This document shows positions 8,834 to 18,608 of a stretch of 64,000 nt of DNA, in pieces. Origin of the DNA: Paraburkholderia dinghuensis. Its GTDB lineage: Bacteria; Pseudomonadota; Gammaproteobacteria; Burkholderiales; Burkholderiaceae. The first letter of the stretch is position 1. Each line of letters starts with the position of its first letter. Made by a program: the position numbers and the translations under genes. Below the pieces are notes generated by a model. The model had not been told where the DNA came from. It did not search any database and was given only the letters and a program-made list of their open reading frames with translations. The stretch covers positions 237,451-301,450 of the forward strand of contig NZ_RQIS01000006.1 in NCBI RefSeq assembly GCF_003837865.1. The letters are read 5' to 3'.

Positions 8834-8971
8834 GCGCCGGGATGCGCGCCAATTCCATGACAGTTAGATTGTGCGTCCGATATGCTTCCTTTAACGGTCA
8901 TTGAAAAACGCATCGTCCGGAACCGCTTCGGGTCGAAGGGAGCCCTTCCCCGGAATTTCTCGATGAACCCC

Positions 8972-9001
8972 AAAAAAGCGGCCGGCCCAGGCACCAGCCG
9001 C
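8972..9001 (-). terminator. Rho-independent terminator downstream of wrbA
   Basis: Read on the minus strand, GCGGCTGG pairs with CCGGCCGC (one bulge) and is followed by six T residues. It lies 56 nt after the wrbA stop and would end minus-strand transcription of wrbA before the convergent SDR gene at 8087-8833. Confidence 0.65.
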
Positions 9002-9056
9002 TCCGCGAAGTCCTGTCGCAATGGTGCCTGATGACTGGCTTTCTTCGCACGTGCGA

Positions 9057-9659
9057 TCAGGACGCCAGCTTCGCAGCCAGTTCGGCGACGTGTTTGCCCT
9101 GATACCGCGCGATGTCCAACTCGTTGGCGCTCGGTTGTCGACTGCCGTCGGCACCCGCCAGCGTCGTCGCACCGTACGGCGAGCCGCCGGTAATTTCATC
9201 CATCTTCGTCAGGCCGGCACAGGCGTACGGCACACCAACGATCACCATGCCTTGATGAAGAAGCGTCGAATGGAACGACGTGATGGTCGTCTCCTGGCCC
9301 CCGTGCTGTGTCCCCGTGGATGCGAAAACGCTGCCGATCTTGCCCACCAGTGCGCCCTTCATCCACAAACCACCGGTCTGGTCGAGGAAATTGCGCATCT
9401 GCGCGGCCATGTTGCCGAATCGTGTGGGTGTTCCGAAAATGATGGCGTCGTACTGCGGGAGTTCGTCGACCGTCGCGACCGGCGCAGCTTGATCCAGCTT
9501 GATTCCGGCCCCCTTCGCGATGTCGACGGGAATCGTCTCGGGCACGCGCTTGAGCGTCACCTCTGCACCGGCGACCGATCGCGCACCCTCGGCGACAGCG
9601 TTTGCCATCGTTTCGATGTGTCCATAGGACGAGTAGTACAGCACCAGAATTTTGGCCAT
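9057..9659 (-). CDS. wrbA: NAD(P)H:quinone oxidoreductase WrbA
   Basis: A 200-aa flavodoxin-like quinone reductase that performs two-electron reduction of quinones with NAD(P)H and avoids semiquinone formation. The FMN-binding loop [12 protein letters not shown] is at residues 8-19. The family-specific segments [31 protein letters not shown] and [12 protein letters not shown] are all present, and the length matches WrbA proteins. It fits the electrophile/quinone theme of the neighbouring OYE and MDR reductases. It is transcribed towards the intact SDR, with a terminator in between. Confidence 0.96.
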   Translation of the reverse strand: MAKILVLYYSSYGHIETMANAVAEGARSVAGAEVTLKRVPETIPVDIAKGAGIKLDQAAPVATVDELPQYDAIIFGTPTRFGNMAAQMRNFLDQTGGLWMKGALVGKIGSVFASTGTQHGGQETTITSFHSTLLHQGMVIVGVPYACAGLTKMDEITGGSPYGATTLAGADGSRQPSANELDIARYQGKHVAELAAKLAS

Positions 9660-10053
9660 TTCGCTTCTCCGTGTTGGGTTGATGAGCTAAAGGTCCACTC
9701 GGCACTTCCGTCCCGATCATGGCGTTGTCTTGCGCGATGCGTGATGAAAAAAATTCGGACCGGTACGCCAGCGAAAACCGGCGTACCTATGTTACCCGTT
9801 GCTCGCCGGGCGGCCTGCGCTCCGTGCTCATTCTGGTCGCCGGAAGCCGACCCCATCGTCACGTGCGCGCGCCGCGGTGGGTCCACTCGGCATGACGGCA
9901 CCGTCACGTTGTCGTGTTGACGACGCAGTGATGATGGAGCGCACCGCTCGTTCAGATGATTGGCCGCTGAGAACCAGGAGCGTCGGGAAGATGCGGAGCG
10001 GTGTCGCTAGATGCGCACCTGGTTCTTTCGCAATTGCGCACGTTCAGTGCGCT
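9660..10053. other. Intergenic interval with inverted repeat and repeat copy 2
   Basis: 394 nt without a supported gene. A perfect 8-bp inverted repeat GGTACGCC / GGCGTACC (9762-9769 and 9780-9787) lies about 100 nt upstream of the wrbA start. It could be an operator or, with the A-rich run beside it, a weak terminator for minus-strand transcripts from the SDR. The second copy of the dispersed repeat (9965-10049) abuts the SDR stop codon. Confidence 0.5.
9965..10049. repeat. Dispersed repeat, copy 2 of 2
   Basis: An 85-nt segment matching 1329-1412 in the same orientation, with a handful of substitutions and one inserted base. It ends 4 nt before the stop codon of the minus-strand SDR at 10054. 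Both copies keep a similar minus-strand reading frame. Confidence 0.6.
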
Positions 10054-10794
10054 TCAGAGTTCCTGAGCCGTTGGCCGGAACAGGATTTCGTTCACATCCA
10101 CGTCCTCGGGCTGCTGGATCGCGAAGGCGACCATGCGGGCGAAGCTGTCGGCGGGGATCGCGAACTTCTCGTAGAAGTCGGCGACGCCTGCGGCCACGTC
10201 CGCTTCGGTAATGCTCTGCGGCAGTTCCGATTGCACCGCGCCCGGCGAAATGATCGTCGTGCGGATGTTGTGAGGTTTCACCTCCTGGCGCAGGCCTTCT
10301 GAAAGTACGCGCACGGCGGTCTTCGTCGCGCAATACACTGCGTTGTTCTTGCCGACCTTATGGCCCGCCACCGACGACACGTTGATGATGTGGCCGCTCT
10401 TCTGACGCGTCATGTGAGGAAGTGCAGCGGCGATGCCGTACAGCACGCCCTTGATGTTCACGTCGATCATTCGATCCCAGTCCTCGATCTTTCCGCGCTC
10501 CAGAGGCGAGTGCGGCATCAGGCCTGCGTTGTTGATGATCACGTCGATGCGGCCGTATTTCGCAACGGCGCCATCGACTAGCGCTTTGACCTGTTGGGCA
10601 TCGGTGACGTCCGTCTCGACTGCCGCGTCTTCGGGAAGCTTCAGTTCGGCGGCGAGAGCCTTGAGGCGGTCGACGCGGCGAGCGCCAAGTACGAGCTTCG
10701 CGCCATCCGCCGCGAGCCGCCGCACAGCGGCCTCACCAAGCCCGCTGCTCGCGCCGGTGATGACGATAACCTTACCTGCGATGTTTTCTGACAT
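10054..10794 (-). CDS. SDR family oxidoreductase (NADP-dependent)
   Basis: A 246-aa classical SDR starting [20 protein letters not shown]. The NNAG motif, the catalytic serine in INVSSVAGH and the YCATKTAV tetrad segment (Tyr and Lys) are all present. An arginine at the end of the second strand in GARRVDRL favours NADP(H). It is close to widespread bacterial SDRs of unknown substrate. ATG at 10794 is chosen because AGGAAGG lies just upstream and the frame upstream is not SDR-like. It is downstream of the aldo-keto reductase (43-nt gap), in a probable cupin-AKR-SDR operon controlled by the divergent LysR at 12344. Confidence 0.93.
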   Translation of the reverse strand: MSENIAGKVIVITGASSGLGEAAVRRLAADGAKLVLGARRVDRLKALAAELKLPEDAAVETDVTDAQQVKALVDGAVAKYGRIDVIINNAGLMPHSPLERGKIEDWDRMIDVNIKGVLYGIAAALPHMTRQKSGHIINVSSVAGHKVGKNNAVYCATKTAVRVLSEGLRQEVKPHNIRTTIISPGAVQSELPQSITEADVAAGVADFYEKFAIPADSFARMVAFAIQQPEDVDVNEILFRPTAQEL

Positions 10795-10837
10795 GATGTC
10801 CTTCCTGGTGCGTGCTGCCGCGTTGGGTGGAGACGGG

Positions 10838-12243
<1,406 letters not shown>

Positions 12244-12290
12244 GATTGGTCCTTCCAGTAGTTGCCTCGCCGCTCAATGTAGCAACGCGT

Positions 12291-12324
12291 CTTCATGCGA
12301 TAAAGAGCTAAAATGCGCATGAAG
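12291..12324. promoter_or_regulatory. Inverted repeat in the cupin/LysR divergent promoter
   Basis: CTTCATGCG at 12291-12299 is the exact reverse complement of CGCATGAAG at 12316-12324, with a 16-nt spacer. The pair sits 20 nt before the LysR start and 48 nt before the cupin start. Position and symmetry fit the binding site of the adjacent LysR regulator. The link is inferred. Confidence 0.6.
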
Positions 12325-12343
12325 CTAGAAGGTGGGCTTATAA

Positions 12344-13258
12344 ATGGCGCGTTCCGATCTCTCCGATATCACTGCATTTCTGTCCGTCGCACGCGAGGGC
12401 AGCTTCACCCGGGCGGCCGCGAAACTCGGCGTTTCCCAGTCTGCGCTCAGTCAGACGGTGCGTAACCTGGAAGCGCGGCTCGGACTTCGCCTTTTGACGC
12501 GGACAACGCGCAAACTCTCGCCGACTGAAGCGGGCGAACGGCTGATCCAGTCGGTCGGCCCCCGGCTAGACGAAATTGAGGCCGAACTGAGTGCGCTCAC
12601 CGCTTTGCGGGAGACGCCGGCGGGCACGGTGCGCATTGCCGCGGGAGAGCACGCGGCCGAAATGCTTCTGTGGCCCGTCATCGAAAGGCTCCTGCCCGAC
12701 TATCCGGACATCACGATCGAAATCGTCATCGACAACGGACTCACGGACATCGTCGAACAACGGCTCGATGCCGGCGTGCGGCTTGGCGAGCAGGTCGCCA
12801 AGGATATGGTTGCCGTTCGGATCAGCCCCGACGTGCGTATGGCGGTCGTCGGCACGCCCGGTTATTTCGCCACGCATCCAAAGCCGAAGACGCCGCGAGA
12901 CCTGACGATGCATAACTGCGTCAACATCCGGCTGCCAACGGCCGGTGGCATTTACGCGTGGGAGTTCAAGAAGGGCGGACGCGAGTTGAACGTGCGCGTC
13001 GAGGGGCAACTTGTTTTCAATTCCGCGACGTTGGCGGTGAAAGCCGCGCTCGCTGGCGTCGGTCTCGCCTTCGTTCCCGAGCAACGGGTTTTATCGCAGC
13101 TCGAGAGCGGGCAGCTGGTGCGGGTGCTGTCCGACTGGTGCCCATCGTTTTCCGGGTTTCACCTTTATTACCCCAGCCGCCGCCAGCCGACTCCTGCGTT
13201 CGTCGTCGTCGCTAATGCATTGCGTCAAGGGATTCAGGTTCCTTCAGCACCCCGATAA
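12344..13258 (+). CDS. LysR-family transcriptional regulator
   Basis: A 304-aa LysR protein of the group seen next to reductase operons. The helix-turn-helix is in residues 1-62 (FTRAAAKLGVSQSALSQTVR), followed by the substrate-binding domain with GVRLGEQVAKDMVAVRI and VGLAFVPEQRV. It is divergent from the cupin-AKR-SDR unit and probably controls it. Oddity: its last codons overlap a short antisense piece of IS3-type orfA (13234-13291). The final residues may therefore come from an insertion scar and replace the original C-terminus. Confidence 0.9.
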   Translation: MARSDLSDITAFLSVAREGSFTRAAAKLGVSQSALSQTVRNLEARLGLRLLTRTTRKLSPTEAGERLIQSVGPRLDEIEAELSALTALRETPAGTVRIAAGEHAAEMLLWPVIERLLPDYPDITIEIVIDNGLTDIVEQRLDAGVRLGEQVAKDMVAVRISPDVRMAVVGTPGYFATHPKPKTPRDLTMHNCVNIRLPTAGGIYAWEFKKGGRELNVRVEGQLVFNSATLAVKAALAGVGLAFVPEQRVLSQLESGQLVRVLSDWCPSFSGFHLYYPSRRQPTPAFVVVANALRQGIQVPSAPR

Positions 13259-13291
13259 TTTGCGCTTCGCTGAATTGCGACTTCTTGGTGA
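13234..13291 (-). mobile_element. Fragment of an IS3-family orfA
   Basis: On the minus strand this reads KKSQFSEAQIIGVLKEPE, closely resembling the first residues of IS3-family OrfA proteins (SKFSEAQIIGVLKE type). Nothing further of the element is recognisable. It overlaps the 3' end of the LysR gene and lies between it and galE. Confidence 0.6.
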
Positions 13292-13361
13292 CAAGGTTTC
13301 TTCTGTGCAGGTGCGCTAGAAAGATCCGTGACGTGTCGATCCTCCCACCTTAAGTCGCTCG

Positions 13362-14411
13362 CTATTTAAATCCTCCCGGATTCTTTTCCTGCCAGCGCCA
13401 GTGATCGACGCACATGCGCTCGATGCCGTATTGCGCTTTCCAGCCAATGAGCGACTGCGCCGCGGCTGGATTGGCGTAGCACTCGCCGACGTCGCCGGGA
13501 CGGCGGGCCACGATTTCATAGGGGACAGGTCGTCCGGAAGCCTGTTCGAATGCCTTCACGATTTCCAGCACGCTGTAGCCGCGCCCCGTACCCAGATTCA
13601 CGGTAAAACCCTCGTCACGGGAAACCAGCGCGTCGAGCGCCTTCAGGTGTCCACGTGCCAGATCGACCACGTGAATGTAATCGCGCACGCCCGTGCCGTC
13701 CGGCGTGGGGTAATCGCCGCCGAACACGCGCAGTTGCTTCAGCTTGCCCACCGCGACCTGAGCGACGAAAGGCATGAGATTGTTCGGAATGCCAATCGGA
13801 TCTTCGCCGATCAGTCCGCTTTCGTGCGCGCCCACAGGATTGAAATAGCGCAGTACTGCGATGCGCCACGAAGGGTCGCCAATCACAACGTCGCGCAGGA
13901 TCTGCTCGGAAATCAGCTTGGACTGGCCGTACGGGTTGGTTGCGGAGAGGGGGAAGCTTTCGTCGATGGGCGAATGATCCGGCGTGCCGTACACCGTTGC
14001 CGACGAGCTAAACACGAAATGCCGGCATCCGTACTGCCGCATCACATCCAGCACGGCGAGCAGACCGCCGAGGTTGTTGCGGTAGTACTCGATCGGCATG
14101 GCCACCGATTGGCCCACGGACTTGAGCGCCGCGAAGTGGATCACGCCCGCGATCTTGTGCGCCTCGAAGATGCGGGCGAGCGCCTGATCGTCGCGCACAT
14201 CGGCCTCGTAGAAGGCCAACTGCTTGCCGGTGATCTGCTGGACGCGTGCGAGCGATTCCTGGCGGCTGTTGGTGAGATTGTCGACGACGACCACGTCGAC
14301 GCCGGCATTGAGAAGCACCACACACGTATGCGAACCAATGAAGCCTGCGCCACCCGTGACGAGAATCGTGCCCCGGATGTTCGTCGCGGCACTGCTGTCT
14401 TCCTGAGTCAT
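13362..14411 (-). CDS. galE: UDP-glucose/UDP-GlcNAc 4-epimerase at the end of the pel operon
   Basis: A 349-aa extended SDR of the GalE type, interconverting UDP-hexoses at C4. Motifs: VTGGAGFIGSHTCV for NAD binding, FSSSATVYG with the catalytic serine/threonine region, NPYGQSK with the YxxxK pair, and the C-terminal RPGDVGECYANP. GGAGGG stands 7 nt before ATG 14411. It starts 84 nt after pelG on the same strand. Pel is a GalNAc-rich polymer and some pel loci carry a dedicated epimerase (PelX), so this gene probably supplies UDP-GalNAc. General galactose metabolism remains possible. Confidence 0.93.
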   Translation of the reverse strand: MTQEDSSAATNIRGTILVTGGAGFIGSHTCVVLLNAGVDVVVVDNLTNSRQESLARVQQITGKQLAFYEADVRDDQALARIFEAHKIAGVIHFAALKSVGQSVAMPIEYYRNNLGGLLAVLDVMRQYGCRHFVFSSSATVYGTPDHSPIDESFPLSATNPYGQSKLISEQILRDVVIGDPSWRIAVLRYFNPVGAHESGLIGEDPIGIPNNLMPFVAQVAVGKLKQLRVFGGDYPTPDGTGVRDYIHVVDLARGHLKALDALVSRDEGFTVNLGTGRGYSVLEIVKAFEQASGRPVPYEIVARRPGDVGECYANPAAAQSLIGWKAQYGIERMCVDHWRWQEKNPGGFK

Positions 14412-14495
14412 CTCAAGTCCCTCCGAAAGTTAAGCCGGTAAGTCCCCGATCAGTATTTCCCGAACCGCAAATCGCGCCACACCGCAGGCACCGGA

Positions 14496-15866
14496 TCACT
14501 GCAGCATGAACGTCTCGTACTCGAGCACCTCGAGTTTGCGGTCGAGCAAATAAAGGCTCGCCAACACCACCACGAGCAACGAAGCGGCGAAACCGTAGCC
14601 GTACCACGCGGGATTCTGCGCGAGCGTGAACGCGGTGAACACGATGTTGAGCACCACGAACGCGCTGACGCAGCCCGTCACGATCACGCGCCTGTCCAGA
14701 TAGAAGAAGACGTTCAGCACGCCCATGAAGACGACCTGCAGGCTTGCGGCAATCACGTCGACGTAAAGCAGCGGCAGATATAGCGTCGAAATGCGCAGCC
14801 ACGACAGGATGGCCGGGCCGGCGGCGAACAGCATCATCGCTGCGATCGTCTGCACCTTGATGATTTCCCACAGCCCGTTGCGCAGCGCCTCGACCATCGC
14901 GTTGCGCATCCGCTCGATATGCTGAAGCGAGCCGCCCTCGCGCACCGCGTTGTAGAACGCGTCGTAATACTCGACGAAGTCGGTTTCGATGCGTAGCAGA
15001 AACACCGCCATGCCCGGAATGATTGCGAGGTACGCGAGGAATACCGGAATGTCGTAGATGATCGACGCGCGCAGCGGTCCGATCACCTGCTGGCCGGTGC
15101 CGGGCGTGTACCAGAACATGAATTTGTCGACCCAGATCCCGAAGTTGTACAGGAAGCCGGTAATCATCAGCAGCGGATACCGATAGCGCTTGTCGAACAC
15201 CTCGAACGAGATGAAATGATCGCTGCGGTAGTCGCGATAGATCAGCAGCAGAAGCCCCGCCAGCAGCACGGTCTGACCGACCACGAAACCCGTCATCAGA
15301 CCGTTTAGTCCGTGATGGCTGAGCGCGATCGAGATGCCGGTAGTCAGCGAGTAACCCACCGCGAACGTCACGAGAATCGCCACGTACTGCTTCATGCCGG
15401 ACAGGAAAATCGTCGCAATCCACACATTCGACACCACGACAAAACCAGCCAGCATCAGAAGCCGGTAGCCGGGTGTCTGTCCGGGAAACAGCAGCCATAC
15501 GGAGAGACCGCCGAACAGCGTCGCCGCGACGGTCACGACCAGCGCAACCGCATGGAAATTCGGCAGCACGAGTTCGTCGCGCTTTTCGAACAGACGGTCT
15601 GACGTGAAGCGCGTATACGCGAGCTGCAACGGCCCGGTCAGCACGAGCGACAGCGCAATGAGCCAGGTCACCGACACCTGGAACTGCGTGATCAACTCGT
15701 TCGGTAACACGAGCGGCAAGCTCAGTGCGCCGATCATCAGGATGCCGACGATCGACAGGATCCACGGCCCCGCGCTGATCAGCCCCGCGTACGTGTACGC
15801 CTGCATGAGACCGAGCAGCGTGTCGCGGCGAAGCATCTTGCGCAGTTCGAATCCGATTCCGGCCAC
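14496..15866 (-). CDS. pelG: PelG, inner-membrane Pel polysaccharide exporter
   Basis: A 456-aa polytopic membrane protein of the MOP/MATE-like flippase group, starting MAGIGFELRKMLRRDTL, the signature beginning of PelG. About twelve hydrophobic segments are visible, for example LISAGPWILSIVGILMI and VLLAGLLLLIYRDYR. With PelD, PelE and PelF it forms the inner-membrane synthase that moves the nascent Pel chain across the membrane. The start is GTG at 15866 with GGGAGAA before it, 10 nt after pelF. Confidence 0.96.
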   Translation of the reverse strand: MAGIGFELRKMLRRDTLLGLMQAYTYAGLISAGPWILSIVGILMIGALSLPLVLPNELITQFQVSVTWLIALSLVLTGPLQLAYTRFTSDRLFEKRDELVLPNFHAVALVVTVAATLFGGLSVWLLFPGQTPGYRLLMLAGFVVVSNVWIATIFLSGMKQYVAILVTFAVGYSLTTGISIALSHHGLNGLMTGFVVGQTVLLAGLLLLIYRDYRSDHFISFEVFDKRYRYPLLMITGFLYNFGIWVDKFMFWYTPGTGQQVIGPLRASIIYDIPVFLAYLAIIPGMAVFLLRIETDFVEYYDAFYNAVREGGSLQHIERMRNAMVEALRNGLWEIIKVQTIAAMMLFAAGPAILSWLRISTLYLPLLYVDVIAASLQVVFMGVLNVFFYLDRRVIVTGCVSAFVVLNIVFTAFTLAQNPAWYGYGFAASLLVVVLASLYLLDRKLEVLEYETFMLQ

Positions 15867-15876
15867 GTCGTTCTCC

Positions 15877-17445
15877 CTACTCGCTCGTGCTGGCTGTCGC
15901 GGGCTGCGCCGGCGCGCGGTCGGGCAGTGCGATCAGCTTTGTGTACAGATTGCGGTACGAACCGATCATCTGGTCCTGCGTGTAGTAGCGCTCGACCCGC
16001 TCGATGCCCGCTCGCTGCGCCGCGTGCCAGTTCTGCTCGTCGAGCAGATCGAGCGCAGCCTGCGCAAGCGCGCGCGGGTCGGCGATCTGAACGACGCGGC
16101 CGGCGGCACCGATCGCCGCGTCTTCGCCATCGAGGCCGTAGATCAACTGACGGCACGAGCCGACGTCGGTCGTCACCGAAGGCACACCCGCCGCATAGCC
16201 TTCCAGCACGACGAGCGGCAACGCTTCGGAAATCGAACTCAGCACCAGCACGCCGCACTTCGGCAGTAATTCGTCGATCTTCTGGAAGCCAAGGAATTTC
16301 ACCTTGTCGTGCAGCCCGAGGCTCTCGACGAGCGCATGGCACTCGCCCGCGTACTCCTGGTCTTCTTCCTCGGGACCGGCGATCCACGCCTCTGCCTCGG
16401 GCATCGCGCGCACCACAGTCAGCATCGCGCGGATGAAGGTCTTGATGTCCTTGATCGGCACGACGCGGCCGATCAGGCACAGCGTCTTCGGCACACCCGG
16501 AGCGCGCTTTTCGCGCAGCGGCGTGAGGCGTCCGAGATTGACTCCATTCGGAATGCTGGACGTTTTTTCCTCTGGTGCACCATCGATTACCTGACGCAGC
16601 CGGTTGCCTTCGTAGAGAGCGGTGATGTCGTGCGCCGCCTCGTAGCATACGCGGCCGAGCGTTTCGAAGAAGCGCACCCACAGCTCGCGGAAGTAGCCGA
16701 CCTGCGACACGTCGCGTTCGAAAATGGTCCGGTTGTCGCGGATCCACTGACTCTGGAACAGGTCGATCTTGCGCTCCTTCGTGTAGATCCCATGCTCCGA
16801 AACGAGCAGCGGCCGCCCGCAACGATAGTGTGCAAGCGCGCCGAGAAAACCCGCAAAACCGGTCGATACCGTGTGTATCACGCGCGCCGCGGGCAGCCCT
16901 TCGGCAACTCGCGCGAGCTGCCACAACGGCTTGTGCATGATCCGCACCGTCCAGAAGTAATCGACGAACGACGGATCGGTGCAGAACTGCCGGAATTGCG
17001 CGCTCACGTAGCGCCACGCCTCCTTCGAATACAGGAACGCGTCTTCAGCCAGCGCGCCGCCGGGGCGCAGATCGTCCAGCATGCCCTTGAGCACCTGACC
17101 GGCCTCGGCGCGCTGCGCGGGATCGCGCAGGTGATCGTGCAGTTGCGCCGCGCGCGCGAAAGCGCCGGGGTCGCCATGCTGGGCCGCGATCGCAGGCGGC
17201 GGCGGAAACTCGTACAGATAGTGCGCTTCCAGATGCACGACGTTGTCGGGCAGCGCATAGGACATCTTCGGATAGTCCTCCGGCCGGCTGCCGAGAAAGC
17301 ACAGCGCGAATGTGTATTCCGGAAACGCGCGGATCATCTGGTTGACCCAGCTCGACACGCCACCGCTCACGTACGGGAACGTGCCTTCGAGCAGCAGCAG
17401 GATGTCCGCCGATTCGGCTCGCGGGAAGTTGGCTGGGGACGTCAT
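15877..17445 (-). CDS. pelF: PelF, Pel glycosyltransferase (GT4)
   Basis: A 522-aa cytoplasmic glycosyltransferase that polymerises the Pel chain from UDP-sugars. The N-terminus shows LLLLEGTFPYVSGGVSSWV, diagnostic of PelF. The sugar-nucleotide site contains IGRVVPIKDIKTFIRA and the GT4 E-x7-E motif in SSISEALPLVVLEGYAAG. ATG at 17445 lies 11 nt after the pelE stop. An upstream in-frame start at 17490 would overlap pelE and is less likely. Length agrees with PelF of Pseudomonas (about 507 aa). Confidence 0.96.
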   Translation of the reverse strand: MTSPANFPRAESADILLLLEGTFPYVSGGVSSWVNQMIRAFPEYTFALCFLGSRPEDYPKMSYALPDNVVHLEAHYLYEFPPPPAIAAQHGDPGAFARAAQLHDHLRDPAQRAEAGQVLKGMLDDLRPGGALAEDAFLYSKEAWRYVSAQFRQFCTDPSFVDYFWTVRIMHKPLWQLARVAEGLPAARVIHTVSTGFAGFLGALAHYRCGRPLLVSEHGIYTKERKIDLFQSQWIRDNRTIFERDVSQVGYFRELWVRFFETLGRVCYEAAHDITALYEGNRLRQVIDGAPEEKTSSIPNGVNLGRLTPLREKRAPGVPKTLCLIGRVVPIKDIKTFIRAMLTVVRAMPEAEAWIAGPEEEDQEYAGECHALVESLGLHDKVKFLGFQKIDELLPKCGVLVLSSISEALPLVVLEGYAAGVPSVTTDVGSCRQLIYGLDGEDAAIGAAGRVVQIADPRALAQAALDLLDEQNWHAAQRAGIERVERYYTQDQMIGSYRNLYTKLIALPDRAPAQPATASTSE

Positions 17446-17456
17446 GGCATCGAGGG

Positions 17457-18608
17457 CTAAAGAGTCGGGGTTTCGCGCGGCGCGTGCCAATAGTCGAGCA
17501 CCGCCCGCAATGTGGGCAGCGAACCGTGCTGTTCGACTTCGGCGAGCAGCTCACGCACACGCGCATAGTCGCGGCGCTGGTACGCGACCTCAGCGAGATA
17601 CGGCAGCATCCGCTCGCGCGGAAAACCGCAATCGATCGCACGCTGCAGCATTTCTTCGGCCATGTCGAGGTTGCGCTGGTCCAGCGCGAGCCGGCCGCGC
17701 AGTCGCCATAGCGACGCATCGGACGGATCGGCCTCCAGTGCGGCGCTTGCGTACGCGTCGGCCTGCTCGGCCGCATTGCGATACACATCGCCCTTCACGA
17801 GTTGCTCGTAGATCAGCTCGCTGTACAGCCCGGCAAGCTCCTTGTTCGCGAGACGCCGCTCGTCGCCGGTCGCGGCCGGCTGCGACTTGCCGTCGAGCCT
17901 CGCGCGCTCGGCAAGGATGCGCTGCGTGAGCCCCTTTTCCCGGTTGTCGAGAATGCCGTACGCGAGCAGCCGGATGTCGTCGAGCGGATCGGCCAGCATG
18001 CTTTGCAGCAGCGGCGACACCGTGCGCGCGGGCATCGACTGCATCGCGATCAGCGCGGTCATACGGAACGACGTATCGAGGTCCGCGTTCTGCAGCTCCG
18101 CCTTCAGCCGTGCACCGCGACCGTACGACACCGTGCCTCTCAGGTTCGGCGCAAACTCCGGCTCGAAGACCTGTTGAATCGGCAGATAACGCTCGCGGCG
18201 TGGCAGCTTCGTCCCCACGGCGAGCGCGCAAAGCGTGCAGAGCAGGCCGCCGAACGGCACCGCGAAGTTCATCACCCAAAGATAGCCGAACAGCGGGATG
18301 CGCGGCGTGCGGTAGCGCGCCGGCATCAGGCGCGCGCTGCCCCCGGCGATCAGCAGCGCCGCGACGGCCTGCAGCCCGAGGCACGCGAGCACCAGTTGCG
18401 TGTTCGTCTTCGCGGCGAGTGCGCCCGATTGCGTGACCAGTTGCCCGGCGAGCACGTTTGCAGACGTATCGGCGGCGCCGTGTGCCGCGAGCACGACGGC
18501 GACGATCTGCACGGCGAGGCCCGCCGCTATGGCAATCACCGCAAGCACCGCGAGCGCCGCCGTCAGCAAGCGCCGCGCGCCGCGTCCGGCTTCGTCAGGC
18601 GCGGACAT
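17457..18608 (-). CDS. pelE: PelE, inner-membrane TPR protein
   Basis: A 383-aa protein with two hydrophobic N-terminal segments (LLTAALAVLAVIAIAAGLAV and a second around residues 65-85, then one near 110-130). A helical region of TPR type follows: AYASAALEADPSDASLWRLR and MAEEMLQRAIDCGFPRER. PelE supports assembly of the PelDEFG synthase. Its start overlaps the pelD stop by 14 nt, indicating translational coupling. Confidence 0.9.
   Translation of the reverse strand: MSAPDEAGRGARRLLTAALAVLAVIAIAAGLAVQIVAVVLAAHGAADTSANVLAGQLVTQSGALAAKTNTQLVLACLGLQAVAALLIAGGSARLMPARYRTPRIPLFGYLWVMNFAVPFGGLLCTLCALAVGTKLPRRERYLPIQQVFEPEFAPNLRGTVSYGRGARLKAELQNADLDTSFRMTALIAMQSMPARTVSPLLQSMLADPLDDIRLLAYGILDNREKGLTQRILAERARLDGKSQPAATGDERRLANKELAGLYSELIYEQLVKGDVYRNAAEQADAYASAALEADPSDASLWRLRGRLALDQRNLDMAEEMLQRAIDCGFPRERMLPYLAEVAYQRRDYARVRELLAEVEQHGSLPTLRAVLDYWHAPRETPTL

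Noticed and set aside
9762..9787. Inverted repeat as an intrinsic terminator for the SDR
   Set aside because: The stem is perfect, but on the minus strand the T run starts about 8 nt after it, too far for a confident terminator call; it is mentioned only within the interval description.
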